Shown one piece after another: positions 6,458 through 13,332 of a stretch of DNA of 19,156 bases (its first letter is position 1; each line of letters starts with the position of its first letter). The notes under the pieces are model-generated. The model searched no databases and was not told the DNA's origin. It saw nothing but the letters and a program-made list of their open reading frames with translations. The stretch lies in the NCBI GenBank assembly GCA_052387955.1, contig JBQTIQ010000047.1, positions 1 to 19,156 on the forward strand, written 5' to 3'. This DNA comes from JBQTIQ01 sp052387955 (GTDB lineage: Bacteria; Actinomycetota; Acidimicrobiia; Acidimicrobiales; JACDCH01). The position numbers and the translations under genes are program-made.

Positions 6458-7576
6458 GTGCCGCGCCGTTGGGGGCGTCCGGCCCGGTCGGCGATGGCCG
6501 CAGCCCTGGTCCTGTCGAGCGTTGCTGCTGTCGGGTTCGGCACCCAGGTGACGGGCGGGGCCGCCACCGGCCAGGCACCGGCCGGCGCCGCTCAGCAGCC
6601 GACGACGGCTACGACGGTCCCGCTGAGCCTCCCGCCCGTCACCACCACCGGCCCCCGGGACAGCCGGCGCACGACCACGACGGTCCCGGCCACGACGACG
6701 TCGCAGCCACAACCGACGACGTCGCAGCCACAACCGACGACGTCGCGGCCGCGATCGACGACGACGTCGTTCCGCCCAGGCAGCACGACGACGACCACAA
6801 CCACGACAACGACCACGGCTCCGACGACCACGACAACGACCACGGCTCCGACGACCACAACCACGACGACGACCACGACAGCCGTGCCGACCACCATCAC
6901 CACCACGACCGTGCCCACCAGCACGACGTCCGTTCCGGGCACGGCCACAACGGTCGGGTCGACTACGACGTCGACCTCGGCTCTCCTCGGGGTCGCGCCC
7001 CCGGCCGGGAGCGGGCCGGCGCCCGGGGGCAGCGGCCCGCTCCCCGGGAGGCCCGGACGTTCGACCGTGGCGCCACTACCGACAGTCGGCCCGGGCGCGG
7101 CGACGGAGACCGCGGGCCCCTCGACCACCACCACCTCCACCACCACGCCCCCAGCGTCATCACGCCCCGACGCACCCTCGGCTGAGCCCGATCTGTCGTT
7201 GGACCGGCTCTCGGCGCCGCCGGGGGGCGAGGCCCTTGCCTCCGGGAAGGGGTGTGCCGCCGGCGTCATGGTCGTGGTCAGTGCCGATGGGACCGAGGTC
7301 GGCCGGGTGCGGGCTGGCCCCGACGGCCACTTCGAAGCCCGCCTCCAACTCCTCGACCTGCCCGTCGGGCGCCATCCCGTCGTGGCCCGATGCGGCGACC
7401 GGGCGTCGGAGACCTCGATCGACCTCGTGCTCGCCACCGCCACCCGACCCGCCGGTTCCGGTGCGGTGGCGGCCCTGTTGTGCTTCTTCGTGCTGCTGGC
7501 GCTGCTGCTCTTCCGCTCGCCCCAGGCGCCCGACCGCTCCGAGCTCCCATCAGGGCCGCCGAGCCACCAGGGCTAG
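6458..7576 (+). CDS. Thr/Pro-rich (mucin-like) membrane-anchored surface protein
   Basis: About 372 residues from GTG at 6458. The frame is open to GTG 6356, and an ATG lies at 6494. I prefer 6458 because it gives a signal peptide with an Arg-rich start (PRRWGRPARSA) and a hydrophobic core; 6494 would have no positive n-region. No start has a clear ribosome binding site. Residues about 48-240 are a low-complexity Thr/Pro/Ser stalk, probably extended and possibly glycosylated. About 253-331 form a compact beta domain with two cysteines (in GKGCAAG and VARCGD) and the GxxVGxxxAxxDGxF-like strand pattern common in actinobacterial surface proteins. A single TM (about 335-352) ends with a short polar tail. 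No LPXTG motif. It is transcribed divergently from the kinase pair, so a shared surface role is possible but unproven. Confidence 0.8.
   Translation: MPRRWGRPARSAMAAALVLSSVAAVGFGTQVTGGAATGQAPAGAAQQPTTATTVPLSLPPVTTTGPRDSRRTTTTVPATTTSQPQPTTSQPQPTTSRPRSTTTSFRPGSTTTTTTTTTTTAPTTTTTTTAPTTTTTTTTTTAVPTTITTTTVPTSTTSVPGTATTVGSTTTSTSALLGVAPPAGSGPAPGGSGPLPGRPGRSTVAPLPTVGPGAATETAGPSTTTTSTTTPPASSRPDAPSAEPDLSLDRLSAPPGGEALASGKGCAAGVMVVVSADGTEVGRVRAGPDGHFEARLQLLDLPVGRHPVVARCGDRASETSIDLVLATATRPAGSGAVAALLCFFVLLALLLFRSPQAPDRSELPSGPPSHQG
6694..6855 (+). repeat. In-frame tandem repeats in the Thr-rich stalk
   Basis: Two coding repeats sit within the Thr-rich protein. A 21-nt unit encoding a seven-residue T/S/Q/P block lies at 6694-6714 and 6715-6735, with a partial third to 6750. 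A 27-nt unit encoding Thr runs broken by AP lies at 6802-6828 and 6829-6855. Both keep frame, so copy-number change would only alter stalk length. They are coding and not a CRISPR array. Confidence 0.75.
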
Positions 7577-7819
7577 TGTCCTGGAACGCTGGTCGTTGGG
7601 TACTTCGGCGGGCCTGGGCGTCGCCGGCAAGAACCAGGTCAGCCACCGATTCGCCCCACCGCGGAGCCGCCGGGTTGGAACGGTGCAACGACGGGCATCC
7701 AAGGGGATCGCCTGCGCCGTAGAAAGCCACAGGCGGTAGGCCCCTGGTCTGGTTCGATGGTGTTCGTGCGGGCTCCAGACCTCGGTCCTCATATGTCAGC
7801 CGAACGAGAGGAATCCCGA
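7577..7819 (+). other. Intergenic region with hairpins upstream of the ferritin-like genes
   Basis: No gene is supported in these 243 nt. Two inverted repeats are visible: CGCCTG (7709-7714) with CAGGCG (7730-7735), and GGTCTGG (7746-7752) with CCAGACC (7775-7781). They could structure the leader of the downstream operon. I found no convincing -35/-10 pair and recognise no riboswitch class. Confidence 0.4.
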
Positions 7820-8674
7820 GTGTCGTTGGATGAACCCCGTCTTCACGGTTTGATCGTGGAGTCACAGGACTTGCAGGCCGACGCTTTGCGCCAGGCGAAA
7901 GCCCAGCGCCGGCGTTTCGTTGAGGTCGGCCGTGCCCGCCAGGGCCGCCCGGTCGATGTGGACCAGGTCCGGATGTTCCGTGACCAACGCCGCCACGTGT
8001 TACGCAACGGCGGCTTCGGCCTCGGTGCCCTCGCCGCCAAAGGCATCCTGCCCACCGCGTTCGGTACCGCAGTGCTGGGCATCGTCGCCCGGCCCGTCTC
8101 AGCCCAAGAGAACGTCGACGTGCAGATCCTCAACACCGCGTCATCGTTGGAGAACCTCGCTGTCGCCACCTACGAAGCCGCGCTGGGCCTGCCGTTCATC
8201 GCCAACGGCAACGCCATCGTGAAGGCCTTCGCGGAGACCACCATGAGCCAACACGCCGAGCACTCCGCCGCCTTCAACGACCAGGCCGAGTCCCTCGGCG
8301 GCCCCCGCCAGGACAACCCCAACCCGGTCCTGGCCCCCACCGTCGAACAAGCCAAAGCCACCCTCACTGACCCCTTGGCAGTAGCGGAGCTGGCGGCCAT
8401 GCTCGAAGAAGTCGCCGCCGACACCTACCTGGCCAACCTGTCCCTGCTCTCCGACAGTGAGACCAAAGGCCTCATGGGCAGCGTCATGGGCGTCGAAGTC
8501 CAACACCTCGCCACCCTGCGAGCGGTGATCGCCCTCCTCGAAGCCAACGCCCCCGAGTTCATCGCCATCCCCACCGACCTGGCCAACCTCCCCGGCCCCG
8601 CCGGCAGCGTCGCCTTCCCCGAAGCCCTCCCCGCCCCCGACCTAGCCCGCTCGGCCGAAGAAGGCGCAGCCTGA
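7820..8674 (+). CDS. Tat-exported ferritin-like protein
   Basis: Four-helix ferritin-like protein (Ferritin_2 / PF13668 type), 284 residues from GTG at 7820, which has GAGAGG 8 nt upstream. ATG 7793 lies in frame but lacks a ribosome binding site. A hydrophilic N-terminal stretch of about 56 residues precedes the twin-arginine motif QRRHVLR (56-62), a hydrophobic segment (65-90) and a likely cleavage at VSAQ (93-96). Bundle helices carry possible metal ligands: E111 in SSLENLAVATY, H145/E147/H148, E196 and E197 in MLEEVAADTY, and E226-x-x-H229. The family is widespread in Actinobacteria and usually annotated only by fold; oxidase, iron or stress roles are guesses. Tat export implies folding with cofactor in the cytoplasm. 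The stop overlaps the next start as TGATG. The long region before the Tat motif is unusual. Confidence 0.85.
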   Translation: MSLDEPRLHGLIVESQDLQADALRQAKAQRRRFVEVGRARQGRPVDVDQVRMFRDQRRHVLRNGGFGLGALAAKGILPTAFGTAVLGIVARPVSAQENVDVQILNTASSLENLAVATYEAALGLPFIANGNAIVKAFAETTMSQHAEHSAAFNDQAESLGGPRQDNPNPVLAPTVEQAKATLTDPLAVAELAAMLEEVAADTYLANLSLLSDSETKGLMGSVMGVEVQHLATLRAVIALLEANAPEFIAIPTDLANLPGPAGSVAFPEALPAPDLARSAEEGAA

Positions 8675-9372
8675 TGACCGACACCACCACCACCAACGAC
8701 CGAACCGCCGACAACGACGTGATGCGCTCCAGCGCCACCCGCCGCCGCTTCATGCTCGGTGGCGGCGTCCTCGCCGCCACCGCCCTCTTCACCGCCTGCA
8801 GCGACGACGACGACGACACCACCAGCTCCGGCAGCGGGTCGACCACCACCAACGGCTCGGGCAGCACGGCCAGCGGCGGGCCCGAAGCCGACCTCGACAC
8901 CGCCGCGTTCGCGGCCAGCCTCGAGCAGTTGGCGGTCAACACCTACACGGCCGCCGCGGCCGCGGCCACCGGTGGCGACCTCGGTACCGTCCCGCCGGCC
9001 GTGGTCGAGTTCGTCACCGTGGCCCTCGGCCATCATCAAGAAGCACTCGACACCTGGAACGGCGTCCTCACCGGGGCCGGGCGAGCGGAGGTGACGGCGC
9101 CCCCGAGCGATCTGGAGGCCACCGTCAACCAGCAGTTCAGCTCCGTCACCGACGCCGCCGGTGCCGCCCAGCTGGCGCTCATGCTGGAGCAGATCGCGTC
9201 GAACACCTACCTCGCCGCCATCCCCACCCTCAGCGGCCCCGACGCCATCACCCTCGCCGGGCAACTCCAGTACGTCGACCAGATGCACGTCGCCGTCCTG
9301 CTCTTCGCCCTCGGCCAGTACCCCGTCCCCGAGGTCTTCCAATCGACCTCCAAGGCGGCGACGCCCGGCTAG
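8674..9372 (+). CDS. Tat-exported ferritin-like lipoprotein
   Basis: Paralogue of the preceding gene, 232 residues, starting at the ATG of the TGATG overlap, so translation is probably coupled. Twin-arginine motif ATRRRFMLGG (21-30), hydrophobic core, and a lipobox LFTAC with C42 as the probable lipidated residue. A disordered Asp/Ser/Thr/Gly spacer (43-70) then leads to a ferritin-like bundle (about 75-215). By eye alignment E84, E172, D202 and H205 match the first protein's E111, E196, E226 and H229. However, its helix-B H148 is replaced by A124, so the metal site may be altered or lost. It is presumably anchored on the outer membrane face and may pair with the soluble first protein. The repeat at 9379 begins 7 nt after the stop. 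Confidence 0.87.
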   Translation: MTDTTTTNDRTADNDVMRSSATRRRFMLGGGVLAATALFTACSDDDDDTTSSGSGSTTTNGSGSTASGGPEADLDTAAFAASLEQLAVNTYTAAAAAATGGDLGTVPPAVVEFVTVALGHHQEALDTWNGVLTGAGRAEVTAPPSDLEATVNQQFSSVTDAAGAAQLALMLEQIASNTYLAAIPTLSGPDAITLAGQLQYVDQMHVAVLLFALGQYPVPEVFQSTSKAATPG

Positions 9373-9378
9373 CTAGTT

Positions 9379-9501
9379 GGGGGGCTGCGCCCCCCCGGCC
9401 CCCATTGCCGCCCGGCTCCCTAGCGGTCGCTCGGTCGGCATCTGCTCGGTCCCGGAACTTGTCGCAACGTCAAGCCTTCTACGGACCGAGCAGATCTAGC
9501 G
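9379..9501 (+). repeat. About 123-nt structured repeat, copy 1
   Basis: Nearly identical to the reverse complement of 18907-19032. Reading plus: a GGGGGGC-TGC-GCCCCCC hairpin (9379-9395), a conserved linker, then a perfect 13-bp inverted repeat ATCTGCTCGGTCC (9440-9452) / GGACCGAGCAGAT (9483-9495) around a 30-nt loop. An inner CTTG/CAAG stem sits within that loop. It lies between the ferritin-like genes and the convergent GNAT gene, where its first hairpin may terminate the ferritin transcript. Confidence 0.85.
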
Positions 9502-9521
9502 CCAACTCGTTCGAGCCCTCG

Positions 9522-9585
9522 GGCCCAGCCGGTCATCGGCCGGCTGGGCCTCGGGACTCGACGCCGGCCGGCGGAGACCGCCGGC
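9522..9585 (-). terminator. Hairpins after the GNAT stop, end of the aro-nusB transcript
   Basis: GGCCCAGCCGG (9522-9532) pairs perfectly over 11 bp with CCGGCTGGGCC (9540-9550). A second stem, GCCGGCGG (9567-9574) with CCGCCGGC (9578-9585), begins at the GNAT stop codon. With no U-tract these are high-GC terminators by structure only, positioned to end the long minus-strand operon. Confidence 0.6.
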
Positions 9586-10064
9586 TACTTGAGGCGAAGG
9601 CGCAGGCCGGCCGACTCCGCCACCCAGATCGAAGCCGGGTTCTCGGGATCGACTTGAGCGAAGAGCTCGGTGAAGGCGAGTTCTTCACGGAGCCAGGTGG
9701 CGAAGAGGCCGACGGCCCGGGTGGCAACCCCCCGGCGACGGTGGCCCGGCATGACCCACCAGCCCAGCTCAGCCCGCGCCGGTCCTCCGGCCAGGGGCAC
9801 CATCCCTACTTCGCCGATGACGGTGGCGTCATCGCCGGCCGCGGTCACCACCAGGTCGAGCGACAGCGCCCGCTCCCGCCGCAAACGGTCGGCCCCGATC
9901 CAGCGACGGGCGTCGTCCTCGCTACGAGCGCCGGGGACAAGCGTCCACCGTTGGATCGCGGGGTCGTCCCAGGCCGCGGCCAGAGCGGCGGCATCGTCCT
10001 CGTGCCAGGGCCGCAGTCCTACGAGCTCGTCGGCCAGGGCCCGTTCAGGAAGCGGTAGCGCCAC
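9585..10064 (-). CDS. GNAT family N-acetyltransferase (RimJ/RimL-like)
   Basis: Transfers acetyl from acetyl-CoA to an amine of an unknown substrate. 159 residues: LRPWHEDDAAALAAAWDDP (17-35) is the usual N-terminal element. GWWVMPGHRRRGVATRA (101-117) contains the Q/R-x-x-G-x-G/A-type pyrophosphate loop. The last strand-helix region is WVAESAGLRL (147-156). The C-terminus stops about 10-20 residues earlier than in many relatives but keeps the fold core. GTG at 10064 has AAGGAGGG 8 nt upstream, inside the HAD gene, and overlaps that gene's end by 20 nt. It is the last gene of the minus-strand run. Substrate cannot be told; a protein N-terminus, amino acid or small amine are all possible. Confidence 0.87.
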   Translation of the reverse strand: MALPLPERALADELVGLRPWHEDDAAALAAAWDDPAIQRWTLVPGARSEDDARRWIGADRLRRERALSLDLVVTAAGDDATVIGEVGMVPLAGGPARAELGWWVMPGHRRRGVATRAVGLFATWLREELAFTELFAQVDPENPASIWVAESAGLRLRLK

Positions 10065-10710
10065 CGAGCAGGCCCTCCTTCTCGAGCAGGGAGCGCAGCT
10101 CCCCCGCCGAGGCGTACCGCACGGCGCGCATCCCCGCAGCCCGGGCGCCGGCCACGTTGTCGGCCCGGTCGTCGACGAAGAGGCATCGGACCGGCGAGGT
10201 GCCCAACAGCCCGGCCACGTGGGTGAAGGCCGCCGGGTCGGGCTTGGCCATTCCCAGTCGGGCGCTGTTGAACACGACGTCGAAGTCCTGGTCCAACCCG
10301 CACTGGCCGAGGTGCTCCTCGAGGGCGGTGGTGGCGTTGCTGAACAGGGCGACCTGGACCCGTTTGCCGGCCCGAGCCTGGCGGACCACCGCGACCGCTT
10401 CGTCGTCGATCGACCACGGCAGGGACAGGAACCGGGCGGCCACGGCGTCGGCGTCGGCGCCGTGAGCCTCAGCTGCCGCCCGGCCGATCTCGGTGGCCCA
10501 CGCTTCGACGCTGAGGCGGCCGACCATGGCCGCGTCGATCAGCCGCTCGGCGAAGGCGATGGCAGCGAGGTCGTCGGCCTCCAGGCCGAACTCGGCGGCG
10601 CAGTCCCCGAACGCCACCATGTCCCAGTGCCGGAGCACGCCGTCGAAGTCGACGATGAGCCAGTCGAGGGGGGCGGGCCCGGGCGGAGCCGGTTCAGGCT
10701 GTCGTCCCAC
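10045..10710 (-). CDS. HAD superfamily hydrolase
   Basis: Phosphatase-type HAD protein, 221 residues, substrate unknown. Motif I is DFDGVL with nucleophile D21 and D23. Motif II is S124-N125, motif III is K156 in KPDPAAF, and motif IV is D180-D181 in FVDDRADN. The helical cap (about 35-105) follows motif I, as in beta-phosphoglucomutase/haloacid-dehalogenase-like subfamily I members. GTG at 10710 shares one base with the nusB stop (TAGTG), and the gene overlaps the GNAT gene, so it belongs to the same transcript. A role in nucleotide or sugar-phosphate clean-up is typical of such proteins, but nothing here points to a specific substrate. Confidence 0.88.
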   Translation of the reverse strand: MGRQPEPAPPGPAPLDWLIVDFDGVLRHWDMVAFGDCAAEFGLEADDLAAIAFAERLIDAAMVGRLSVEAWATEIGRAAAEAHGADADAVAARFLSLPWSIDDEAVAVVRQARAGKRVQVALFSNATTALEEHLGQCGLDQDFDVVFNSARLGMAKPDPAAFTHVAGLLGTSPVRCLFVDDRADNVAGARAAGMRAVRYASAGELRSLLEKEGLLGGATAS

Positions 10711-11132
10711 TACCCCGGGCCCCCTCGGCTACCCCGGACCTCCTCGGCCACCGCCCCCAGGACGCCGTTCACGAACCGGCCCGAACCGTCGGTCGAGAAC
10801 TGCTTGGCCAGCGCCACCGCTTCGGAGATGACCACCGCGGTGGGCACGTCGGGCCGCTGCCCAAGCTCCCAGGTGGCCATGCGCAGTACCACGTGGTCGA
10901 TGACGGGCATCCGCTCGACGGTCCATCCCTTGGCGTGGCGGGACAGCACCGCGTCGAGCGCATCGGCGGCGCGGTCGACGCCGATGGCGAGGTCGACGGC
11001 GTACTCGTCGGGGCGCACCGGTAGGGCGTCGATCACCTCGGAGCAGCTGAGGGACTTCTGTCTCGACTCGTAGAGCAGTTCCAGAGCCCGCTCTCGTGCC
11101 TGGCGCCGCTCGTGCAGTCCCGCGGGGCTCAC
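10710..11132 (-). CDS. nusB: Transcription antitermination factor NusB
   Basis: NusB pairs with NusE (ribosomal protein S10) to bind boxA RNA and support rRNA transcription. The 140-residue product is normal length. It shows ERRQARERALELLYE near the start, then WTVERMPVIDHVVLRMATWE, VVISEAVALAKQFST and GRFVNGVLGAV at the C-terminal helices, all NusB hallmarks. The GTG at 11132 overlaps the efp stop (GTGA). Upstream in-frame codons run into efp and look unlike NusB, so the short start is right. Neighbours efp and the M24 peptidase gene are the usual actinobacterial partners. Confidence 0.95.
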   Translation of the reverse strand: MSPAGLHERRQARERALELLYESRQKSLSCSEVIDALPVRPDEYAVDLAIGVDRAADALDAVLSRHAKGWTVERMPVIDHVVLRMATWELGQRPDVPTAVVISEAVALAKQFSTDGSGRFVNGVLGAVAEEVRGSRGGPG

Positions 11133-11689
11133 GCTTTGGAGATGTACTCGCCCGACCGGGTGTCGACCTTGAGGCGGTCGCCGATGTTGATGAACAACGG
11201 GACCTGCACCTGCACCCCGGTCTCGAGCACGGCCGCCTTGCGCGCCCCCGACACCCGGTCGCCCTGCACGCCGGGCTCGGTGTCGGTGACGGCCAGCTCG
11301 ACGGCTGCGGGCAGGTCGACACCCACGATCTCGGTGCCCCACAGCTGCATCACCACGCTGGAGCCGTCGGTGATGAAGCCGGCGTTCGTGCCCAGCGCCG
11401 CGGGGCCGACGTTCATCTGGTCGAAGGACTGGTTGTCCATGAAGACGAAGTCCTCGCCGTCACGGTAGAGGTACTGCATCTCCCGCTTGTCGATCACGGC
11501 CTGCTCGACCTTCTCGGCGGCCCGGAAGGTGCGGTCGACGACGGCTCCGGTGCGCACGTTCTTGAGCGTGGTGCGCACGAAGGCACCCCCCTTGCCCGGC
11601 TTGACGTGCTGGAACTCGACGACCTGGAACAGGCCGTCGGGCAGCTCGAGGCTCATGCCGTTGCGGAGGTCGTTCGTCGTTATGGCCAT
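11129..11689 (-). CDS. efp: Elongation factor P
   Basis: Relieves ribosome stalling at polyproline. 186 residues with the standard three-barrel layout: N-terminal KOW-like domain beginning MAITTNDLRNGM, loop KPGKGGAFVR (30-39) carrying the tip lysine K33, and a C-terminal OB domain ending in VDTRSGEYISKA. The tip loop resembles that of actinobacterial EF-P, in which the lysine is reported to work unmodified; no epmA/epmB-like gene is present here. The ATG at 11689 lies within the last codons of the upstream peptidase gene (10-nt overlap). An in-frame extension to 11734 is not EF-P-like. The stop overlaps the nusB start. Confidence 0.96.
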   Translation of the reverse strand: MAITTNDLRNGMSLELPDGLFQVVEFQHVKPGKGGAFVRTTLKNVRTGAVVDRTFRAAEKVEQAVIDKREMQYLYRDGEDFVFMDNQSFDQMNVGPAALGTNAGFITDGSSVVMQLWGTEIVGVDLPAAVELAVTDTEPGVQGDRVSGARKAAVLETGVQVQVPLFINIGDRLKVDTRSGEYISKA

Positions 11690-12786
11690 CGGCGCAGGTC
11701 CGGTTCCTTCGTGCAGTGAGTGAGCAGGCGGCACCCGTCACCAGCGACGACGACGGTGTCCTCGATCCGCACGCCACCATGCTCGGGGAGGTAGACACCG
11801 GGCTCGACGGTGACGACGTGACCGTCGGTGAGCGTACCATCGGCCGACCACGAAACCCGGGGCCCCTCGTGGATCTCGAGACCGACCCCGTGGCCGGTGC
11901 CGTGGCTGAAGGCGTCGGCCCAGCCGGCGGCTCGGATGACCGATCGGCAGGCCTCGTCGACCTCGGTGACCGCGACACCGGCCCTGACCGCCGCGACCCC
12001 GGCCGCCTGGGCCGCGGTCACCACCTCGAGCATGCGGCGCTGGGTGGCGGTGGGCTCGGCCCCGACCAGGACGGTGCGGGTCATGTCCGAGCAGTAGCCG
12101 TCGACGAGGGCACCGAAGTCGAGCACCACCAGGTCGCCTTCCTCGATCACCCGGCGTGAACCCGAGGCCCGGTGGTGCGGCCGGGCGCCGTTGGGGCCGG
12201 AACCGACGATCGTCTCGAAGCTGTTGCCCTCGGCCCCCCGACGGCGGATCTCGGTGTCGAGCTCGAGGCCGAAGTCGGATTCGGTGGGCCGGTCGAGCAG
12301 TCGGCCCCGCACCCGTTCGAGGGCCTCGGTGGCGACGGCCGCGGCAGCCTCGATGCGGGCCACCTCGCCCGGGTCCTTGACCGAGCGCAGCGACTCGACC
12401 AGGCCCTGGGTCGGGACCAGGTCGGCGACGACGCCGGCCCACGCCGCCGCCAGCGACCTTTGTGCCGACCAGCTCACGTCGTCGGCCTCCAGGCCCAGCC
12501 TCCGGCCGGCGCCGGCCGCGGCGAGGGTGTCGCGCTGGTCGGCGGCGGTCAGGCCGACGCAGACCTCGGCCTGCACCCCCGCCCCCGCCAGCTCGCCGAC
12601 GGCCTGTTCGGCGTAGCGGCCGTCGGTCACCAGCAGCAGCGAGCCGGGCTGCACCAGCACCATGGCGGCCGAACCGGTGAAGCCGGTGAGATAGCGGACG
12701 TTCACCAGCTTGGTCACCAGCAGCGCGTCGACGCCGGCCGGCTCGAACAGGGCCGCCAACCGAGCCGCCCGGGCGGTCACCTCCAT
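11680..12786 (-). CDS. M24 family Xaa-Pro aminopeptidase
   Basis: Metallo-aminopeptidase removing residues before proline. 368 residues from ATG at 12786: a creatinase-like N-terminal domain (about 1-130, with VNVRYLTGFTGSAAM at 28-42) and a pita-bread catalytic domain. All five metal ligands are visible: D223 (VLDFG), D234 (YCSDMTRT), H299 (GTGHGVGLEIHEGP), E328 (TVEPGVY) and E342 (VRIEDT). GTG at 12813, overlapping the aroQ stop as GTGA, would add nine residues and is a real alternative. The position between aroQ and efp matches the gene usually named pepQ in mycobacteria. Proline-peptide turnover next to efp is an old gene neighbourhood, but the functional reason is unclear. Confidence 0.93.
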   Translation of the reverse strand: MEVTARAARLAALFEPAGVDALLVTKLVNVRYLTGFTGSAAMVLVQPGSLLLVTDGRYAEQAVGELAGAGVQAEVCVGLTAADQRDTLAAAGAGRRLGLEADDVSWSAQRSLAAAWAGVVADLVPTQGLVESLRSVKDPGEVARIEAAAAVATEALERVRGRLLDRPTESDFGLELDTEIRRRGAEGNSFETIVGSGPNGARPHHRASGSRRVIEEGDLVVLDFGALVDGYCSDMTRTVLVGAEPTATQRRMLEVVTAAQAAGVAAVRAGVAVTEVDEACRSVIRAAGWADAFSHGTGHGVGLEIHEGPRVSWSADGTLTDGHVVTVEPGVYLPEHGGVRIEDTVVVAGDGCRLLTHCTKEPDLRRWP

Positions 12787-12809
12787 CGGTGGGAGCGCAG
12801 CCGCGCCGA

Positions 12810-13247
12810 TCACCGGATCAACTCTTTGACTGCCATCGCCGCCAGCACGTAGCCATGGCCGCCGAAGCCGCAGATCGTCCCCGTCGCCACCGGGGCGACC
12901 ACCGACGTGTGCCGCCACGGCTCGCGGGCGTAGGGGTTGGAGATGTGCAGTTCGACCACCGGGAGATCGCACATCGCCAGCGCGTCATGGATGGCCCACG
13001 AGTAATGGGTCAGGGCGGCGGCGTTGACCACGATGGCGGCACACGCTCCCTTGGCGTGCTGGATGGCGTCGACCAGTTCGCCCTCATGGTTCGACTGGAC
13101 GTGGTCGACCTCGGCGGTCCCCTCGAGGACGGCGGTGAAGGCGGCGACGTGGTCGGAGAGGGTGCCCGTGCCGTAGATGGCCGGCTCACGGGTACCGAGC
13201 ATGTTCAGGTTGGGCCCGCTGATCAGGAGCACCGTCGGCTTGGTCAT
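12810..13247 (-). CDS. aroQ: Type II 3-dehydroquinate dehydratase
   Basis: Third step of the shikimate pathway, removing water from 3-dehydroquinate through an enolate in a dodecameric enzyme. 145 residues. Active-site residues fall at the same numbers as in the M. tuberculosis enzyme: N13 region in GPNLNMLGTREP, R20, Y25 (catalytic), N75, H81, H101 (catalytic, ELHISNPY), R108 and R112. The usual N-G-P-N-L motif reads S-G-P-N-L here. The ATG at 13247 has AAGG about 8 nt upstream. The gap to aroB (13248-13332) contains the dispersed repeat. The stop lies at the possible start of the downstream peptidase. Confidence 0.96.
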   Translation of the reverse strand: MTKPTVLLISGPNLNMLGTREPAIYGTGTLSDHVAAFTAVLEGTAEVDHVQSNHEGELVDAIQHAKGACAAIVVNAAALTHYSWAIHDALAMCDLPVVELHISNPYAREPWRHTSVVAPVATGTICGFGGHGYVLAAMAVKELIR

Positions 13248-13264
13248 CCGTGCACCTTGGCACC

Positions 13265-13327
13265 GATGCGAGCGCCGCAGCGCCAGCGCTGGCGCGGCCG
13301 GCAGCGGCCGGCGCGGCCGGGGAACGC
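13265..13327 (-). repeat. About 60-nt dispersed GC-rich repeat, copy B (aroB-aroQ gap)
   Basis: Second copy of the element at 1357-1416, same strand and same position relative to genes: just after an upstream stop and before the next start. It includes the perfect 16-bp palindrome GCGCCAGCGCTGGCGC (13280-13295) and the 23 nt shared exactly with copy A (13305-13327). Confidence 0.7.
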
Positions 13328-13332
13328 CGGCG

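Noticed and set aside
5142..6551. Long plus-strand open frame of 469 codons
   Set aside because: It is antisense to the kinase and three-TM genes, has Gln/His/Asp-rich high-GC shadow composition, and shows no domain.
6694..6855. Repeats resembling a CRISPR array
   Set aside because: Units are directly adjacent, lack spacers and stay in frame within a Thr-rich protein.
7740..7785. GGTTCGA resembling a tRNA T-loop
   Set aside because: No acceptor stem, anticodon arm or correct T-stem can be built around it.
7278..7865. Minus-strand open frame covering the gap before the ferritin-like genes
   Set aside because: Overlaps the well-supported Thr-rich gene in antisense and runs over the hairpins; no recognisable domain or ribosome binding site.
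8425..9342. Minus-strand open frame of 305 codons opposite the ferritin-like genes
   Set aside because: Gly/Val/Glu-rich antisense shadow; the plus strand has Tat motifs, a lipobox and a conserved fold.
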